Notes: generated by a model from the sequence alone, not told the origin. Counted from the stretch's first letter, positions 8,428 through 18,742 are shown. The stretch is DNA of 64,000 nt from Pseudomonas corrugata (GCF_001269905.1 NZ_LHVK01000004.1:186001-250000), one strand, 5' to 3'. Made by a program: numbers and translations.

Positions 8428-8568
8428 AAAGTCAGCAGGCCCAGTCTGTTGGCACAAGAATTTGGTCGACAACGCCCACGGGCGTTGCCGGAATCGTTGC
8501 ATTTTGCGGGTTTAGTGCGCAACCGTCATCCGTAAAGTGCAGATCAGGGATTTTGCGCCGCGCTTCAG

Positions 8569-8598
8569 GGCCCCATCGCGAGCAGGCTCGCTCCCACA
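8569..8598. repeat. Left half of a split REP doublet
   Basis: This 30-bp unit (GGCCCCATCGCGAGCAGGCT then CGCTCCCACA) is perfectly inverted relative to 9978-10007. The two are normally within about 100 bp of each other in this genome but here lie 1.4 kb apart, with an IS110-family element between them. Confidence 0.88.
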
Positions 8599-8698
8599 AT
8601 GGCTCTGTGGTGCTCCATCCTAATGAGATGGCTACCCCCGCCGCCCCCTGTGAACGCCCGCTAAGCTTTCACAGGGGGATCTATCGGAGACCGCCGTC

Positions 8699-9727
8699 AT
8701 GAACAAAGTAGCTATTGTCGCCATCGACCTTGGAAAGCTCACCTTTCACGTACATGAGCAAGATGATCACGGGCATCCGCTTCTGCGCAAAAAATTTAAG
8801 CGAGTGGAACTCCTCCAGCACCTAGCAAATCTCGAACCGTGCATCGTCGTGATGGAAGCTTGTGGCGGGGCCCATTTCATGGCGCAAGAAGTCGCCAAGT
8901 TAGGCCATTCGCCCAAACTGATAGCACCTCATCTCGTACGTCCCTATGTGAAAAGCAACAAAAACGATTTTGCCGATGCCGAGGCGATCTGCGAAGCAGC
9001 CAGTCGTCCAACGATGCGTTTTGTCCCCGTTAAAAACCAGACTCAGCAGGCGCTGGCAATGCTCAACTCGGTCCGCGACTCGCTCATCAAGGATCGCACG
9101 GCGACCGTCAATCGGATTCATGCCGCGTTTCTGGAAGTCGGCATCAGCCTGACCCCGGGCTATAAGTCGCTCAAGGACATACCGGCCCTGTTGGAAGCAA
9201 GTTCCTTTCACGGACTCATCCGCAAACTTGTGGCGGACTTGTACGAGCATTACCTCTACCTCAATCTGCGTATCAAGGTGTTGGACAAGGAGGTCGATTG
9301 CCAGGCCGCTGGAGATGATCTGGCCTCCCGCCTGATGACAATGCCATGCGTGGGGCCGATCACCTCCAGCGTCCTGGCCGCCGAAGTGGGCGACGGTAAG
9401 CAATTCAAATGTGGTCGAGACTACTCAGCCTCGATTGGGCTGGTCCCCAAACAACACTCAACGGGCGGGCGGACGGTACTTTTGGGCATCAGCAAACGAG
9501 GCGATCGAAATCAGAGACGCCTGTTCGTCCAGTGTGCCCAGACGTATGTGAACAGGCTGGATCGACAGGAAGGGAAGCTGGCTGATTGGGCTCGCAAGCT
9601 CCTGGCCAGCCACCGTCACCGCAATCTTGTGGTCTGCGCACTGGCCAACAAGTTCGCGAGGATCGCCTGGTCGATTGCGGCAAACCACACGGTATTCGAT
9701 GCAGGGCCAAGCGCGATGAACGCTTGA
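8699..9727 (+). CDS. IS110-family DEDD/serine transposase
   Basis: Encodes 342 residues. The N-terminal RuvC-like DEDD domain shows the first Asp in AIDLGK (residue 10), Glu in VMEACGG, and the Asp pair in KNDFADAEAI. The C-terminal Transposase_20 domain begins at MPCVGPITSSVLAAEVGD and holds the conserved serine region DYSASIGLVPKQHSTGG. Length and motifs are intact, so the element may be active. GGAG lies upstream of the ATG. It would be guided by a bridge RNA from its flanking non-coding DNA. Host-like GC content suggests long residence in Pseudomonas. Confidence 0.95.
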   Translation: MNKVAIVAIDLGKLTFHVHEQDDHGHPLLRKKFKRVELLQHLANLEPCIVVMEACGGAHFMAQEVAKLGHSPKLIAPHLVRPYVKSNKNDFADAEAICEAASRPTMRFVPVKNQTQQALAMLNSVRDSLIKDRTATVNRIHAAFLEVGISLTPGYKSLKDIPALLEASSFHGLIRKLVADLYEHYLYLNLRIKVLDKEVDCQAAGDDLASRLMTMPCVGPITSSVLAAEVGDGKQFKCGRDYSASIGLVPKQHSTGGRTVLLGISKRGDRNQRRLFVQCAQTYVNRLDRQEGKLADWARKLLASHRHRNLVVCALANKFARIAWSIAANHTVFDAGPSAMNA

Positions 9728-9977
9728 CCCTGCTGCTACCCGAGCACCACCCACCTGGTTTTGCGATGCTGAATAACAGATGACATGAACGGCTAACCGG
9801 CCTGACGAAAACCCTGGGCTCCCACACGGCTGCAAGGCCGTCACACTAATCAGGATCGTCGGGCATCGAATTCTCATCGAGGCGCAGGGACACAACTCCC
9901 CACTCAGACGCCGGATAGATGAAAGCAAGCCAAACACGCATCAAAGACAGTATTGCAGAAAAGGGGGTAACCATAGA
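9728..9977. other. 3' non-coding end of the IS110 element (candidate bridge-RNA region)
   Basis: There is no convincing reading frame here. The stretch contains several short inverted segments, for example GGCTGCAAGGCCGTCA near 9827-9842. It is longer than the 5' flank (about 100 bp), which favours an IS1111-like layout where the bridge RNA is downstream of the transposase. This is inference; no RNA fold was computed. Confidence 0.35.
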
Positions 9978-10007
9978 TGTGGGAGCGAGCCTGCTCGCGA
10001 TGGGGCC
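9978..10007. repeat. Right half of a split REP doublet
   Basis: A perfect 30-bp inverted match to 8569-8598. It lies just upstream of lhr. Together with the left unit it marks the original REPIN that the IS110 element now interrupts. Confidence 0.88.
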
Positions 10008-10071
10008 TGCCAGGCAACGGAGATATCAGCCAGTACTTGCATCTTCCCCATCCCACCCGCATAACTGCCCC

Positions 10072-13000
10072 ATGAATCAGCCCCTTGCAGCCGACCACGC
10101 CATGGCAGGCTTTCACCCCGCCGTCCGTGCCTGGTTCAGCCAGACCTTCCCTGCGGTCACGGCCGCCCAGGCCCGGGCGTGGCCGTTGATCGGTCAGCGT
10201 CGTTCGACCCTCGTGGCCGCCCCCACCGGCTCGGGCAAGACCCTCACGGCGTTTCTCGCCGTGCTCGATGACCTGGTGCACCAGGGCCTGGAACAGGGCG
10301 GCCTGCCGGACCAGACCCTGGTGGTCTACGTCTCGCCGCTCAAGGCACTGAGCAACGACATCCGGATCAACCTGCAAACCCCGCTGGCCGGCATCACCGA
10401 ACAATTGCGGCAGATGGGCCTGCCGGCCCTGCAAATCACCACCGCCGTGCGCACTGGCGACACACCGCAGAAAGAACGCACGGCGATGCGCAGAACCGCG
10501 CCGCACATTCTGGTGACCACGCCCGAATCGCTCTACGTGCTGCTCGGCTCCGATTCCGGCCGGCAGATGCTCGCCAGCACCCGCACGGTGATCGTCGATG
10601 AAATCCACGCCATTGCCGCCAGCAAGCGCGGCAGTCACCTGGCCTTGACCCTGGAACGCCTGCAAGCGCTGTGCAGCGAACCGCTGATGCGCATCGGCCT
10701 GTCCGCCACGCAAAAGCCCATCGAAGCAGTGTCGCGCTTTCTGGTGGGCGAAGGTCGCTCGTGCGAAATCGTCGACATCGGCCATGCCCGTCCCCGCGAC
10801 CTGGACATTGAGGTGCCGCCAGTGCCGCTCTCGGCGGTGATGGCCAATGATGTGTGGGAACTGGTCTACAACCGCCTCGCCGAGCTCGCCCGGGCACACC
10901 GCACCACCCTGGTGTTCGTCAATACCCGGCGCCTGGCCGAACGCCTGAGCCGCCATTTGAGCGAGCGCCTGGGCAAGGACGCCGTGGCCGCCCACCATGG
11001 CAGCCTGGCGAAAGAATTTCGCCTCGACGCCGAGCAGCGGCTCAAACGCGGCGAATTGCAGGTGCTGATCGCCACCGCGTCCCTGGAACTGGGCATCGAC
11101 ATCGGCGACGTCGACCTGGTGTGCCAGATCGCCTCGCCCCGCTCGATTTCGGCGTTCCTGCAACGGGTTGGCCGCTCCGGTCACCAGGTCGGCGGCACGC
11201 CCAAGGGACGCCTGTTCGCCACCACCCGCGACGATCTGATCGAGTGCGCCGCCCTGCTCGATTGCGTACGCCGGGGTGAACTGGACATCCTGCACATCCC
11301 CAAGGCACCGCTGGACGTGCTGGCTCAGCAGATCGTCGCCGAGGTCAGTTGCCAGGAATGGCAGGAACAGGCGCTGCTGGACACCTTTCGCCGTGCTGCG
11401 CCCTACGCCGAATTGGACGAAGGGCATTACCAGTCGCTGTTGCAGATGCTCGCCGAAGGCCTCAATGGTCGCCAGGGCGTGCGCAGCGCCTACCTGCACC
11501 GCGACGCAGTCACCCGTACCCTGCGCGGACGCCGGGGCAGCAAACTGACCGCCGTGACCAGCGGCGGCACCATCCCGGACAACGCTGACTACAGCGTGCT
11601 GCTCGAACCCCAGGGCCTGAACATCGGCAGCGTCAACGAAGACTTCGCGGTGGAAAGCATCGCCGGCGACGTGTTCCAGCTCGGCAATACCTCCTACCGC
11701 ATCATTCGCGTCGAGACCGGCCGCGTGCGGGTCGAGGACGCCCAGGGCCAGCCGCCAACCATTCCGTTCTGGCTCGGCGAGGCCCCGGGGCGCAGCGCCG
11801 AACTGTCCCTGGCCGTGGCCCGCCTGCAAGCACAGCTCGATCAACTGCTCGGCGCCACCCCCGGCAATCTGCAGCCGGCCCTCGACTGGCTGACCGGCAC
11901 CCTGCAATTGAACCTGGCCAGCGCCGAACAACTGGTGGATTACCTGGCCCCGGCTCGCCTGGCGTTCGGTGCTCTGCCTTCCCAGGACACGCTGTTGATG
12001 GAGCGGTTCTTCGACGAGTCCGGCGGCACGCAGTTGATCATTCATACGCCGTTCGGCAGCCGCATCAACCGCGCCTGGGGGCTGGCCCTGCGCAAGCGTT
12101 TCTGCCGCACCTTCAATTTCGAATTGCAGGCCGCCGCCAGCGAAGACGCCATCGTGCTGTCGCTGTCCACCAGCCACAGCTTCGAGCTGGATGAGGTCTG
12201 GCGCTACCTCAACAGCCACTGCGCCGAACAGATCCTGGTGCAGGCGGTGCTGGATGCGCCGCTGTTCGGCGTACGCTGGCGCTGGAATGCCGGGGTAGCC
12301 CTGGCCTTGCCGCGCTACACCGGCGGACGCAAGGTCGCTCCGCAGATCCAGCGGATGAAAAGCGAAGACCTGATCGCCAGTGTCTTTCCCGACCAGATCG
12401 CCTGTGTGGAAAACCTGGCCGGCGAGAGGGAAATCCCCGACCACCCACTGGTGGAACAGACCCTTGACGACTGCCTGCACGAAGCCATGGACAGCGAAGG
12501 CTGGCTGGCGCTGTTGCGGCGCATGGAGGCGGGCGAAGTTCGCCTGGTCAGTCGCGACCTGCCCGCCCCCTCGCCCCTGGCGGCAGAAATCCTCAGCGCC
12601 CGGCCCTACACCTTTCTCGATGACGCGCCGCTGGAAGAGCGCCGAACCCAGGCGGTGATCAACCGGCGCTGGAGCGATCCGCAATCCACCGACGATCTCG
12701 GCGCGCTGGACGCCGAGGCTATCCAGTCGGTCAGGGAGGAAGCCTGGCCGACCCCGGCCAACCTCGATGAAATGCACGAAGCGCTGATGAGCCTGGCCTG
12801 CATCGCCGACAGCGAAGCCCGAGCCCACGAATCGTGGCCGGGCTGGCTGCAGGCGTTGGCCGAACGCGGGCGAGCCAGCCATGTGCAGATCAGCGCCGAG
12901 CGCGGCCTGTGGGTGCCATTGGAGCGGCTGACCTGCCTGCAAGGGATTTATCCACAGGCCCAGTGGCAGCCCGCGCTGACACCCCTGGCCGGGTTCGATG

Positions 13001-14385
13001 AGGCCTGGGACAGCGACGAAGCCGTGGTGGAAGTGCTCCGCGCCCGGCTCAGCGCCTTTGGCCCGCTGCCGCTGACCGCCATCGCCTATCCGTTGGGGTT
13101 ATCGACAGCGCAAGCCACCCAGGCCCTGGCGCACCTTGAACAACAAGGCTACGTGCTGCGCGGCCGCTTCACACCGGGCACCGGCCAGGAAGAATGGTGC
13201 GAACGGCATCTGCTGGCCCGCATCCACCGCTACACCGTCAAACGCCTGCGCCGGGAAATCGAACCGGTGATGCTGCAGGACTTCATGCGGTTCCTGTTCG
13301 ACTGGCAACACCTGTCGCCGTCGACCCAGGGCCGGTGCAGCGCCGTGCTGCCGTCGATCGTCAGCCAGTTCGAAGGCTACCCGGCTGCGGCCTCGGCCTG
13401 GGACAGCGACCTGTTGCCGGCGCGGATCAAGGACTACTCCGCCAATTGGCTCGATGAATTGTGCCGCAGCGGCAAGCTGGTCTGGACTCGCCTCAGCGCC
13501 CGGCAGAAAGCCTCCGCCACGGCCCTGCGCAGCACGCCGGTGGTGTTGCTGCCGCGCAGTCAGGTCACCCTGTGGAGCAGCCTGACAGAGCAGACGCCGC
13601 TGAGCGAACTGTCCCTCAAGACGCAAAAAGTCCACCAGGCCCTGCGCGAACATGGCGCGCTGTTTTTCGACGAGTTGCTGCACGAAGCCCACCTGCTGCG
13701 CACCGAACTGGAAATCGCCTTGCAAGAACTGGTGGGCGCCGGCCTGGTTAACGCCGACAGCTTCGCCGGGCTGCGGGCGCTGATTACACCCGCCAGCAAG
13801 CGCCAGGCTCGCAGCAGCCGGCGTGGGCGCGGGGCGTTTGTCGGCGGCATGGACGATGCCGGCCGCTGGGCCTTGCTGCGCCGCAGTCAGTCCGCGCCGA
13901 GCGAAGGCAATCGACCCGCGTCGACACCGACTGAAACCCTGGAGCACATCGCCATGACCCTGCTGCGCCGTTACGGCGTGGTGTTCTGGCGTTTGCTGGA
14001 GCGGGAGGCGGATTGGCTGCCTAGTTGGCGCGAGTTGCTGCGCACGTTCCATCGCCTGGAGGCACGCGGCGAAATCCGGGGCGGGCGCTTCGTCAGCGGT
14101 TTGGCCGGAGAGCAATTCGCCCTGCCCGAAGCCATCCCGCTATTGCGCGAAGTCCGTCGCCGTCCTACCGACGGCAGCGTGATTGCGGTGTGCGGCGTCG
14201 ACCCGCTGAACCTGGCCGGTACATTACTGCCTGGGACGAAAGTGCCGGCTCTGGCGAGCAATCGTCTGGTGTACCGCGATGGGGTGCCGGCGGCCGCGCA
14301 GATTGCCGGGAAGCTGCACTTCTGGCTGGAACTGGATGTGCAAGCGATGGGTGAAATCCGGGGCAAGCTCATTCAGAGAAATTGA
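10072..14385 (+). CDS. lhr: Large ATP-dependent DNA helicase Lhr
   Basis: A 1437-residue superfamily 2 helicase. Motif I is AAPTGSGKTLTAF (near residue 46), motif Ia is VYVSPLKALSNDI, motif II is IVDEIHAI (DEIH), motif III is GLSATQ and motif VI is QRVGRSGHQ. The Lhr core winged-helix and domain-4 region follows to about residue 870, and a long C-terminal Lhr extension completes it, the full length of bacterial Lhr (about 1440-1540). It unwinds DNA and DNA-RNA hybrids and is linked to DNA-crosslink and oxidative-damage repair. The ATG at 10072 is preferred over frames that begin inside the REP. Confidence 0.95.
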   Translation: MNQPLAADHAMAGFHPAVRAWFSQTFPAVTAAQARAWPLIGQRRSTLVAAPTGSGKTLTAFLAVLDDLVHQGLEQGGLPDQTLVVYVSPLKALSNDIRINLQTPLAGITEQLRQMGLPALQITTAVRTGDTPQKERTAMRRTAPHILVTTPESLYVLLGSDSGRQMLASTRTVIVDEIHAIAASKRGSHLALTLERLQALCSEPLMRIGLSATQKPIEAVSRFLVGEGRSCEIVDIGHARPRDLDIEVPPVPLSAVMANDVWELVYNRLAELARAHRTTLVFVNTRRLAERLSRHLSERLGKDAVAAHHGSLAKEFRLDAEQRLKRGELQVLIATASLELGIDIGDVDLVCQIASPRSISAFLQRVGRSGHQVGGTPKGRLFATTRDDLIECAALLDCVRRGELDILHIPKAPLDVLAQQIVAEVSCQEWQEQALLDTFRRAAPYAELDEGHYQSLLQMLAEGLNGRQGVRSAYLHRDAVTRTLRGRRGSKLTAVTSGGTIPDNADYSVLLEPQGLNIGSVNEDFAVESIAGDVFQLGNTSYRIIRVETGRVRVEDAQGQPPTIPFWLGEAPGRSAELSLAVARLQAQLDQLLGATPGNLQPALDWLTGTLQLNLASAEQLVDYLAPARLAFGALPSQDTLLMERFFDESGGTQLIIHTPFGSRINRAWGLALRKRFCRTFNFELQAAASEDAIVLSLSTSHSFELDEVWRYLNSHCAEQILVQAVLDAPLFGVRWRWNAGVALALPRYTGGRKVAPQIQRMKSEDLIASVFPDQIACVENLAGEREIPDHPLVEQTLDDCLHEAMDSEGWLALLRRMEAGEVRLVSRDLPAPSPLAAEILSARPYTFLDDAPLEERRTQAVINRRWSDPQSTDDLGALDAEAIQSVREEAWPTPANLDEMHEALMSLACIADSEARAHESWPGWLQALAERGRASHVQISAERGLWVPLERLTCLQGIYPQAQWQPALTPLAGFDEAWDSDEAVVEVLRARLSAFGPLPLTAIAYPLGLSTAQATQALAHLEQQGYVLRGRFTPGTGQEEWCERHLLARIHRYTVKRLRREIEPVMLQDFMRFLFDWQHLSPSTQGRCSAVLPSIVSQFEGYPAAASAWDSDLLPARIKDYSANWLDELCRSGKLVWTRLSARQKASATALRSTPVVLLPRSQVTLWSSLTEQTPLSELSLKTQKVHQALREHGALFFDELLHEAHLLRTELEIALQELVGAGLVNADSFAGLRALITPASKRQARSSRRGRGAFVGGMDDAGRWALLRRSQSAPSEGNRPASTPTETLEHIAMTLLRRYGVVFWRLLEREADWLPSWRELLRTFHRLEARGEIRGGRFVSGLAGEQFALPEAIPLLREVRRRPTDGSVIAVCGVDPLNLAGTLLPGTKVPALASNRLVYRDGVPAAAQIAGKLHFWLELDVQAMGEIRGKLIQRN

Positions 14386-14602
14386 CGTGTCTGGGCGGCC
14401 CCCGCCTTTGGCTCCTCCCCTCCGTTTCGATGCACTGCCGTGATGGTTACCCACATGCGCCTCCCGACACGGGATCAGCGCCCTGCTGGGCGCAAACGAG
14501 CGCCCCCTCCTCCATCGGGCACTTCGTCGAAACTTTCCGCGCCGCTCGACAGTCATCTGCAAGACACCGGCAGTACGAGGTCATCTGGCACGGGAGGGAC
14601 AC

Positions 14603-15529
14603 ATGACGGCAATCTACATCGGCATTTCCGGTTGGCGATACACGCCTTGGCGGGGGGACTTCTACCCCAAGGGGCTGACCCAGAAGCGTGAATTGCAGTT
14701 CGCCTCAAGAGCGGTCAACAGCATCGAAATCAACGGCTCGTTCTACGCCCTTCAGCGTCCCGAACGCTATGCCCAGTGGTATGCCGAGACGCCGCCGGGC
14801 TTCGTGTTCAGCGTCAAGGCACCGCGTTTCATCACCCACATCAAGCGCCTGCGGGATATCCACAAGCCGTTGGCCAATTTCTTCGCGTCCGGGGTGCTGG
14901 AACTCAAGGAAAAGCTCGGCGCCATTCTCTGGCAGTTTCCCCCCACCTTCAAATTCGACCCCGAGCTGTTCGAGGACTTTCTCAAGCAATTGCCCCACGA
15001 CAGCGTCAGTGCCGCCGCCCTGGCCCGGGAACACGAGCCACGCCTGGACGGCCACGCCAGCACCGAAACCGATAAGAAGCGCCCGCTGCGCCACGCAGTC
15101 GAGATTCGCCATGAAAGCTTCATCGACCCGCGTTTCGTCGCCCTGCTCAAGCGCTACGACATCGCGCTGGTGATCGCCGACACCGCCGGAAAGTGGCCCT
15201 ATCGCGAAGACGTCACCAGCGACTTCGTCTACCTGCGCCTGCACGGCGCCGAAGAACTGTATGCCAGCGGCTACACCGACGAGGCTTTACAACGCTGGGG
15301 CGACCGGATCGAGGCCTGGAGCCACGGCACGCAACCGGAAGACGCCCACTTGATCGACCCGAAAAAGAAACCCAGGGCGCGTAAGAGCCGGGAAGTATTC
15401 TGCTATTTCGATAACGACATCAAAGTCCGCGCCCCTTACGACGCGCGCCACTTGCTGGAGCGCTTCGACCTGGACAAAGGCCTCGCTACCACACCGGGCG
15501 AGCGACCTGCCGAGGGAGTACTGCCATGA
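14603..15529 (+). CDS. DUF72/YecE family protein
   Basis: Encodes 308 residues. The N-terminal [18 protein letters not shown] and the motif [23 protein letters not shown] are family hallmarks; the C-terminal half contains [22 protein letters not shown]. The fold is TIM-barrel-like and the enzymatic function is not established. A strong GGGAGGG site precedes the ATG. The stop overlaps the next start (ATGA at 15526), so it is coupled to the ybhP-clsB-ybhN set. Confidence 0.88.
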   Translation: MTAIYIGISGWRYTPWRGDFYPKGLTQKRELQFASRAVNSIEINGSFYALQRPERYAQWYAETPPGFVFSVKAPRFITHIKRLRDIHKPLANFFASGVLELKEKLGAILWQFPPTFKFDPELFEDFLKQLPHDSVSAAALAREHEPRLDGHASTETDKKRPLRHAVEIRHESFIDPRFVALLKRYDIALVIADTAGKWPYREDVTSDFVYLRLHGAEELYASGYTDEALQRWGDRIEAWSHGTQPEDAHLIDPKKKPRARKSREVFCYFDNDIKVRAPYDARHLLERFDLDKGLATTPGERPAEGVLP

Positions 15530-16350
15530 GCACGCCTGGCCCTACCGAAGCGACCTGCGATGCAACCACCGAAGCTCACCAGAACCTGGCCCATGGCCTC
15601 GACCGGATCAGCCGCTTCACGGTCCTGACAATCAACACCCACAAAGGGTTCACAGCCCTGAACCGGCGTTTCATCTTGCCGGAGCTGCGCGAAGCGGTGC
15701 GCAGCGTGTCCGCCGACGTGGTGTTCCTGCAGGAAGTGCATGGAGCCCACGAACAGCACCCCCAGCGCTTCTCCAACTGGCCGAGCGTGCCGCAATACGA
15801 ATTCCTGGCCGACAGTCTCTGGCCGCAGTTCGCCTACGGACGCAACGCCGTGTATCCGGCAGGCGACCACGGTAACGCGCTGCTATCGAAGTTCCAGATC
15901 GTGCGCCACGACAACCTGGACGTCTCCATCAGCGGCCATGAGAACCGCGGCATGCTCCACAGCGTGTTGCGTCTGCCGGGTGGCGACGGCCCGCAGATCC
16001 ACGCCATTTGTGTGCACCTGGGGCTACGCGAGGGTCATCGTATCGAACAGCTGAAATTGTTGTGCAAACGCCTGAGCGAGCTGCCGCCCGAGGCCCCGGT
16101 GATAGTCGCCGGGGATTTCAATGACTGGCGCGGCAAGGCCAACGACCTGCTCGAACCCTGCGGTCTGCGGGAAGTATTCGCCGAGCAATGGGGCAAGCCG
16201 GCCCGCAGCTTTCCGGCGCGGCTGCCGATCCTGCGCCTGGACCGCATCTATGTTCGCAATCTCAAGGCCTGTCAGCCCAAGGTGCTGAACGTGCGTCCCT
16301 GGTCGCACCTGTCCGACCACGCGCCGCTGTCGGTGGAGATCGAACTATGA
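15526..16350 (+). CDS. ybhP: Endonuclease/exonuclease/phosphatase family protein YbhP
   Basis: Encodes 274 residues of the EEP fold. The motifs are TINTHKGF (Asn and His near the start), VVFLQEVHG (metal-binding Glu), [10 protein letters not shown] (Asp/Asn pair), and LRLDRIYV ... [12 protein letters not shown] (Asp-His at the end). The exact phosphodiester substrate is not known. E. coli has the same order, ybhP-clsB-ybhN, which supports a membrane-lipid-linked role. It overlaps both neighbours by 4 bp. Confidence 0.88.
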   Translation: MSTPGPTEATCDATTEAHQNLAHGLDRISRFTVLTINTHKGFTALNRRFILPELREAVRSVSADVVFLQEVHGAHEQHPQRFSNWPSVPQYEFLADSLWPQFAYGRNAVYPAGDHGNALLSKFQIVRHDNLDVSISGHENRGMLHSVLRLPGGDGPQIHAICVHLGLREGHRIEQLKLLCKRLSELPPEAPVIVAGDFNDWRGKANDLLEPCGLREVFAEQWGKPARSFPARLPILRLDRIYVRNLKACQPKVLNVRPWSHLSDHAPLSVEIEL

Positions 16351-17645
16351 GCGCGGCAGTGAACAAGGCAACGGTGGAGCAGGTCGAGACACCGCCCACC
16401 GAGCGCGATCCGGCGCTGGTGGACGTCGAATACGGCTGGCATGGCAACAACCGCATCACCCTGCTGGAAAATGGCGAAGCCTATTTCCCTCGGGTGTTCG
16501 AGGCTATCCGCCGCGCCGAAAATGAAATTCTCATCGAGACCTTCATTTTGTTCGAGGACAAGGTCGGCCACGAATTGCGCGATGTGTTGGTGGACGCTGC
16601 CCATCGAGGCGTGCGAGTCACCCTGAGCCTGGATGGTTTTGGTAGCGGGGAGCTGACCCCGAACTTCCTGGCCTCGTTGAGCGACGCCGGTGTACGGCTG
16701 CAAATGTTCGACCCCGCGCCCCTTCACTTGGGCATTCGTACCAACTGGTTCCGCCGCCTGCACCGTAAGGTGGTGGTGATAGACGGCGTGATCGCCTTCA
16801 TCGGTGGAATCAATTTCTCCGCCGACCATCTCGGCGATTTCGGCCCCGAAGCCAAGCAGGACTATTCGGTGGAGATCAAGGGCCCGGCGGTGGTCGATAT
16901 CCATCACTTCGCATTGATGCAAAGCGGTCGTCCGGCCCGGGCCAAATACTGGTGGCAACGTCGTCGCAGCCGGCGCAGCGAGCTGGCTTTCAGCGACCAT
17001 GACGGCCAGGTGCGGCTGGTCTATCGCGATAACCACGAGCACCAGACGGACATCGAAGAGGTCTACCTGCAGGTGCTGCGCAGCGCCAAACGGCGCGTGG
17101 TCATCGCCAATGCCTATTTCTTCCCGGGCTATCGGTTGCTGCGGGAGATCCGCAATGCGGCGCGTCGTGGTGTGCAAGTGCGGCTGATCCTGCAGGGCCA
17201 GCCGGACATGATGATCGCCAAGCTCGCGGCGCGGATGCTGTATGACTACCTGCTCAAGGCCGGCGTGACGATCTACGAATATTGCGAGCGCCCCCTGCAT
17301 GGCAAGGTCGCCCTGGTAGACGAAGACTGGAGTACCGTCGGTTCGAGCAACCTCGACCCCCTTAGCCTGTCGCTGAACCTGGAAGCCAACGTGCTGATCC
17401 GCGACCGGGGGTTCAACCGCGAACTGTTCGAGCGCCTCGAACACCTGAGCCGCGAGTACTGCACCGCCATGCCCGCCAATCACGCCCCGCGGGGCCTGAT
17501 CTGGCGGATGACCATCGGTTTCATGGTGTTTCACTTCCTGCGTCACTTCCCGGCCTGGGCCGGGTGGTTGCCGGCCCATAAACCGCGCCTGAAACCTTTT
17601 TCGCCGCCAACGGCGGTTCGGAGCGAACCCCATGAACCACTCTGA
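16347..17645 (+). CDS. clsB: Cardiolipin synthase B
   Basis: A 432-residue phospholipase D superfamily protein. The two HKD motifs are [10 protein letters not shown] (near residue 140) and [21 protein letters not shown] (near 320). ClsB makes cardiolipin from phosphatidylglycerol at the inner membrane and in E. coli can also use phosphatidylethanolamine and other alcohols. The start at 16347 overlaps the ybhP stop (ATGA). The C-terminal [21 protein letters not shown] is hydrophobic and may anchor the protein. Confidence 0.92.
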   Translation: MSAAVNKATVEQVETPPTERDPALVDVEYGWHGNNRITLLENGEAYFPRVFEAIRRAENEILIETFILFEDKVGHELRDVLVDAAHRGVRVTLSLDGFGSGELTPNFLASLSDAGVRLQMFDPAPLHLGIRTNWFRRLHRKVVVIDGVIAFIGGINFSADHLGDFGPEAKQDYSVEIKGPAVVDIHHFALMQSGRPARAKYWWQRRRSRRSELAFSDHDGQVRLVYRDNHEHQTDIEEVYLQVLRSAKRRVVIANAYFFPGYRLLREIRNAARRGVQVRLILQGQPDMMIAKLAARMLYDYLLKAGVTIYEYCERPLHGKVALVDEDWSTVGSSNLDPLSLSLNLEANVLIRDRGFNRELFERLEHLSREYCTAMPANHAPRGLIWRMTIGFMVFHFLRHFPAWAGWLPAHKPRLKPFSPPTAVRSEPHEPL

Positions 17646-18633
17646 GGCGCACACCGCACCAGGCGATGCCCATGTCCGGGACGGGAGCAAGCCTAAATCA
17701 CGCTGGAGCCGCTGGAAAAAACCGCTGACCCTGGCTTTCTTCCTGCTGCTGATTGCTCTGTTCACGACCCTGGCCAGGCGCATCGACTGGGCCGAAGTCT
17801 TCGACACGCTGGCCGCTTTCAAGGTACGGACCCTGATCATCGCCGCCACGCTGACCCTAGCCAGTTTCATCACCTATGCCTGCTTTGACCTGATCGGGCG
17901 CACCTACATCCGCCAGAAACTGGGTTGGCGGCAGATCTTGCCTGTGGGGGTGATCAGCTATGCCTTCAACCTCAACCTCAGCGCCTGGGTCGGCGGCATC
18001 GCCATGCGCTATCGGCTGTATTCCCGACTAGGGGTCAGCAGCGGCAATATCGCCAAGATCCTCGGCCTGAGCCTGGCCACGAACTGGTTTGGCTACATGA
18101 CCTTGGCCGGGGCGGTATTCAGCAGCGGCCTGGTGACGATGCCGCCAGGCTGGAAACTGAGCAGCGATGCCCTGCAGGGCGTAGGTGCGCTGTTGCTGCT
18201 GGCAAGTGCCGGATACCTGCTGGCTTGCCGGTTTTCCAAGCGTCGTGCCTGGACGATTCGTGGCATGGAAATCAACCTGCCCTCGCTACGCATGGCTGTG
18301 CTGCAATTGGCCCTGGGGGCGCTAAACTGGTCGTTGATGGCGGCGGTGATCTTTACCTTGCTGCCCAGCAAACTGGAGTATCCGGTGGTACTCGGCGTAC
18401 TGCTGATCAGCAGCATCGCCGGGGTCATTACCCATATTCCGGCGGGGCTCGGCGTACTGGAGGCGGTGTTCATCGCGCTGCTGCAGCACGACGCGTCCCG
18501 GGGCAGCCTGCTGGCGGGATTGATTGCCTATCGGGCGATCTATTTCATCTTGCCGTTGCTGATCACGGTAGTGATGTATCTGGTGATCGAGGCGAAGGCC
18601 AAGGCGTTGCGGGTCAAGCCTGGGCTCAAGTGA
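17632..18633 (+). CDS. ybhN: YbhN-type integral membrane protein (lysylphosphatidylglycerol synthase TM domain)
   Basis: Encodes 333 residues with about eight hydrophobic segments, starting at LTLAFFLLLIALFTTLARRI. Motifs AFNLNLSAWVGGIAMRYRLYSRLGVS and HIPAGLGVLEAVFIALL identify the LPG_synthase_TM/UPF0104 family. It lacks the soluble aminoacyl-transfer domain of MprF. A role in lipid flipping or transport has been suggested for the family but is not established. It overlaps clsB by 14 bp. Confidence 0.88.
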   Translation: MNHSEAHTAPGDAHVRDGSKPKSRWSRWKKPLTLAFFLLLIALFTTLARRIDWAEVFDTLAAFKVRTLIIAATLTLASFITYACFDLIGRTYIRQKLGWRQILPVGVISYAFNLNLSAWVGGIAMRYRLYSRLGVSSGNIAKILGLSLATNWFGYMTLAGAVFSSGLVTMPPGWKLSSDALQGVGALLLLASAGYLLACRFSKRRAWTIRGMEINLPSLRMAVLQLALGALNWSLMAAVIFTLLPSKLEYPVVLGVLLISSIAGVITHIPAGLGVLEAVFIALLQHDASRGSLLAGLIAYRAIYFILPLLITVVMYLVIEAKAKALRVKPGLK

Positions 18634-18651
18634 TCATTGTTTGACCCGGCG

Positions 18652-18718
18652 TCATCGCGAGCAGGCTCGCTCCCATAGGATGGATGCGAGCCCATGTGGG
18701 AGCGAGCCTGCTCGCGAT
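18652..18718. repeat. REP doublet after ybhN
   Basis: CATCGCGAGCAGGCTCGCTC (18653-18672) and GGGAGCGAGCCTGCTCGCGA (18698-18717) are inverted with a short spacer. They lie between convergent ybhN and the hydrolase gene, a likely two-way transcript end. Confidence 0.9.
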
Positions 18719-18742
18719 TGCGTCCGCATGGACAAACGACCC

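Larger units (their letters stand above)
8600..9977 (+). mobile_element. IS110-family insertion sequence lying inside a REP doublet
   Basis: The element contains one transposase gene (8699-9727), about 100 bp of 5' and about 250 bp of 3' non-coding DNA. Its ends are bracketed by inverted REP halves, so the limits given are the REP edges, not mapped termini. IS110-family elements have no clear terminal repeats and make no target duplication. Several Pseudomonas members of the family (for example ISPpu9 and ISPpu10) target REP sequences. The non-coding flanks are where a bridge RNA would be encoded: 5' in the IS110 group, 3' in the IS1111 group. Confidence 0.8.

Noticed and set aside
9904..12942. 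A 1012-codon open frame antisense to lhr
   Set aside because: It lies wholly opposite a well-conserved helicase gene, has a His/Gln/Gly-rich composition typical of antisense shadow frames in GC-rich DNA, and has no recognisable domain.
14382..14606. A 74-codon frame between lhr and the DUF72 gene
   Set aside because: There is no ribosome-binding site and the composition is that of intergenic DNA; the frame overlaps the DUF72 start.
16272..17873. A 533-codon open frame antisense to clsB and ybhN
   Set aside because: It spans two well-supported overlapping genes on the other strand and looks like shadow composition.
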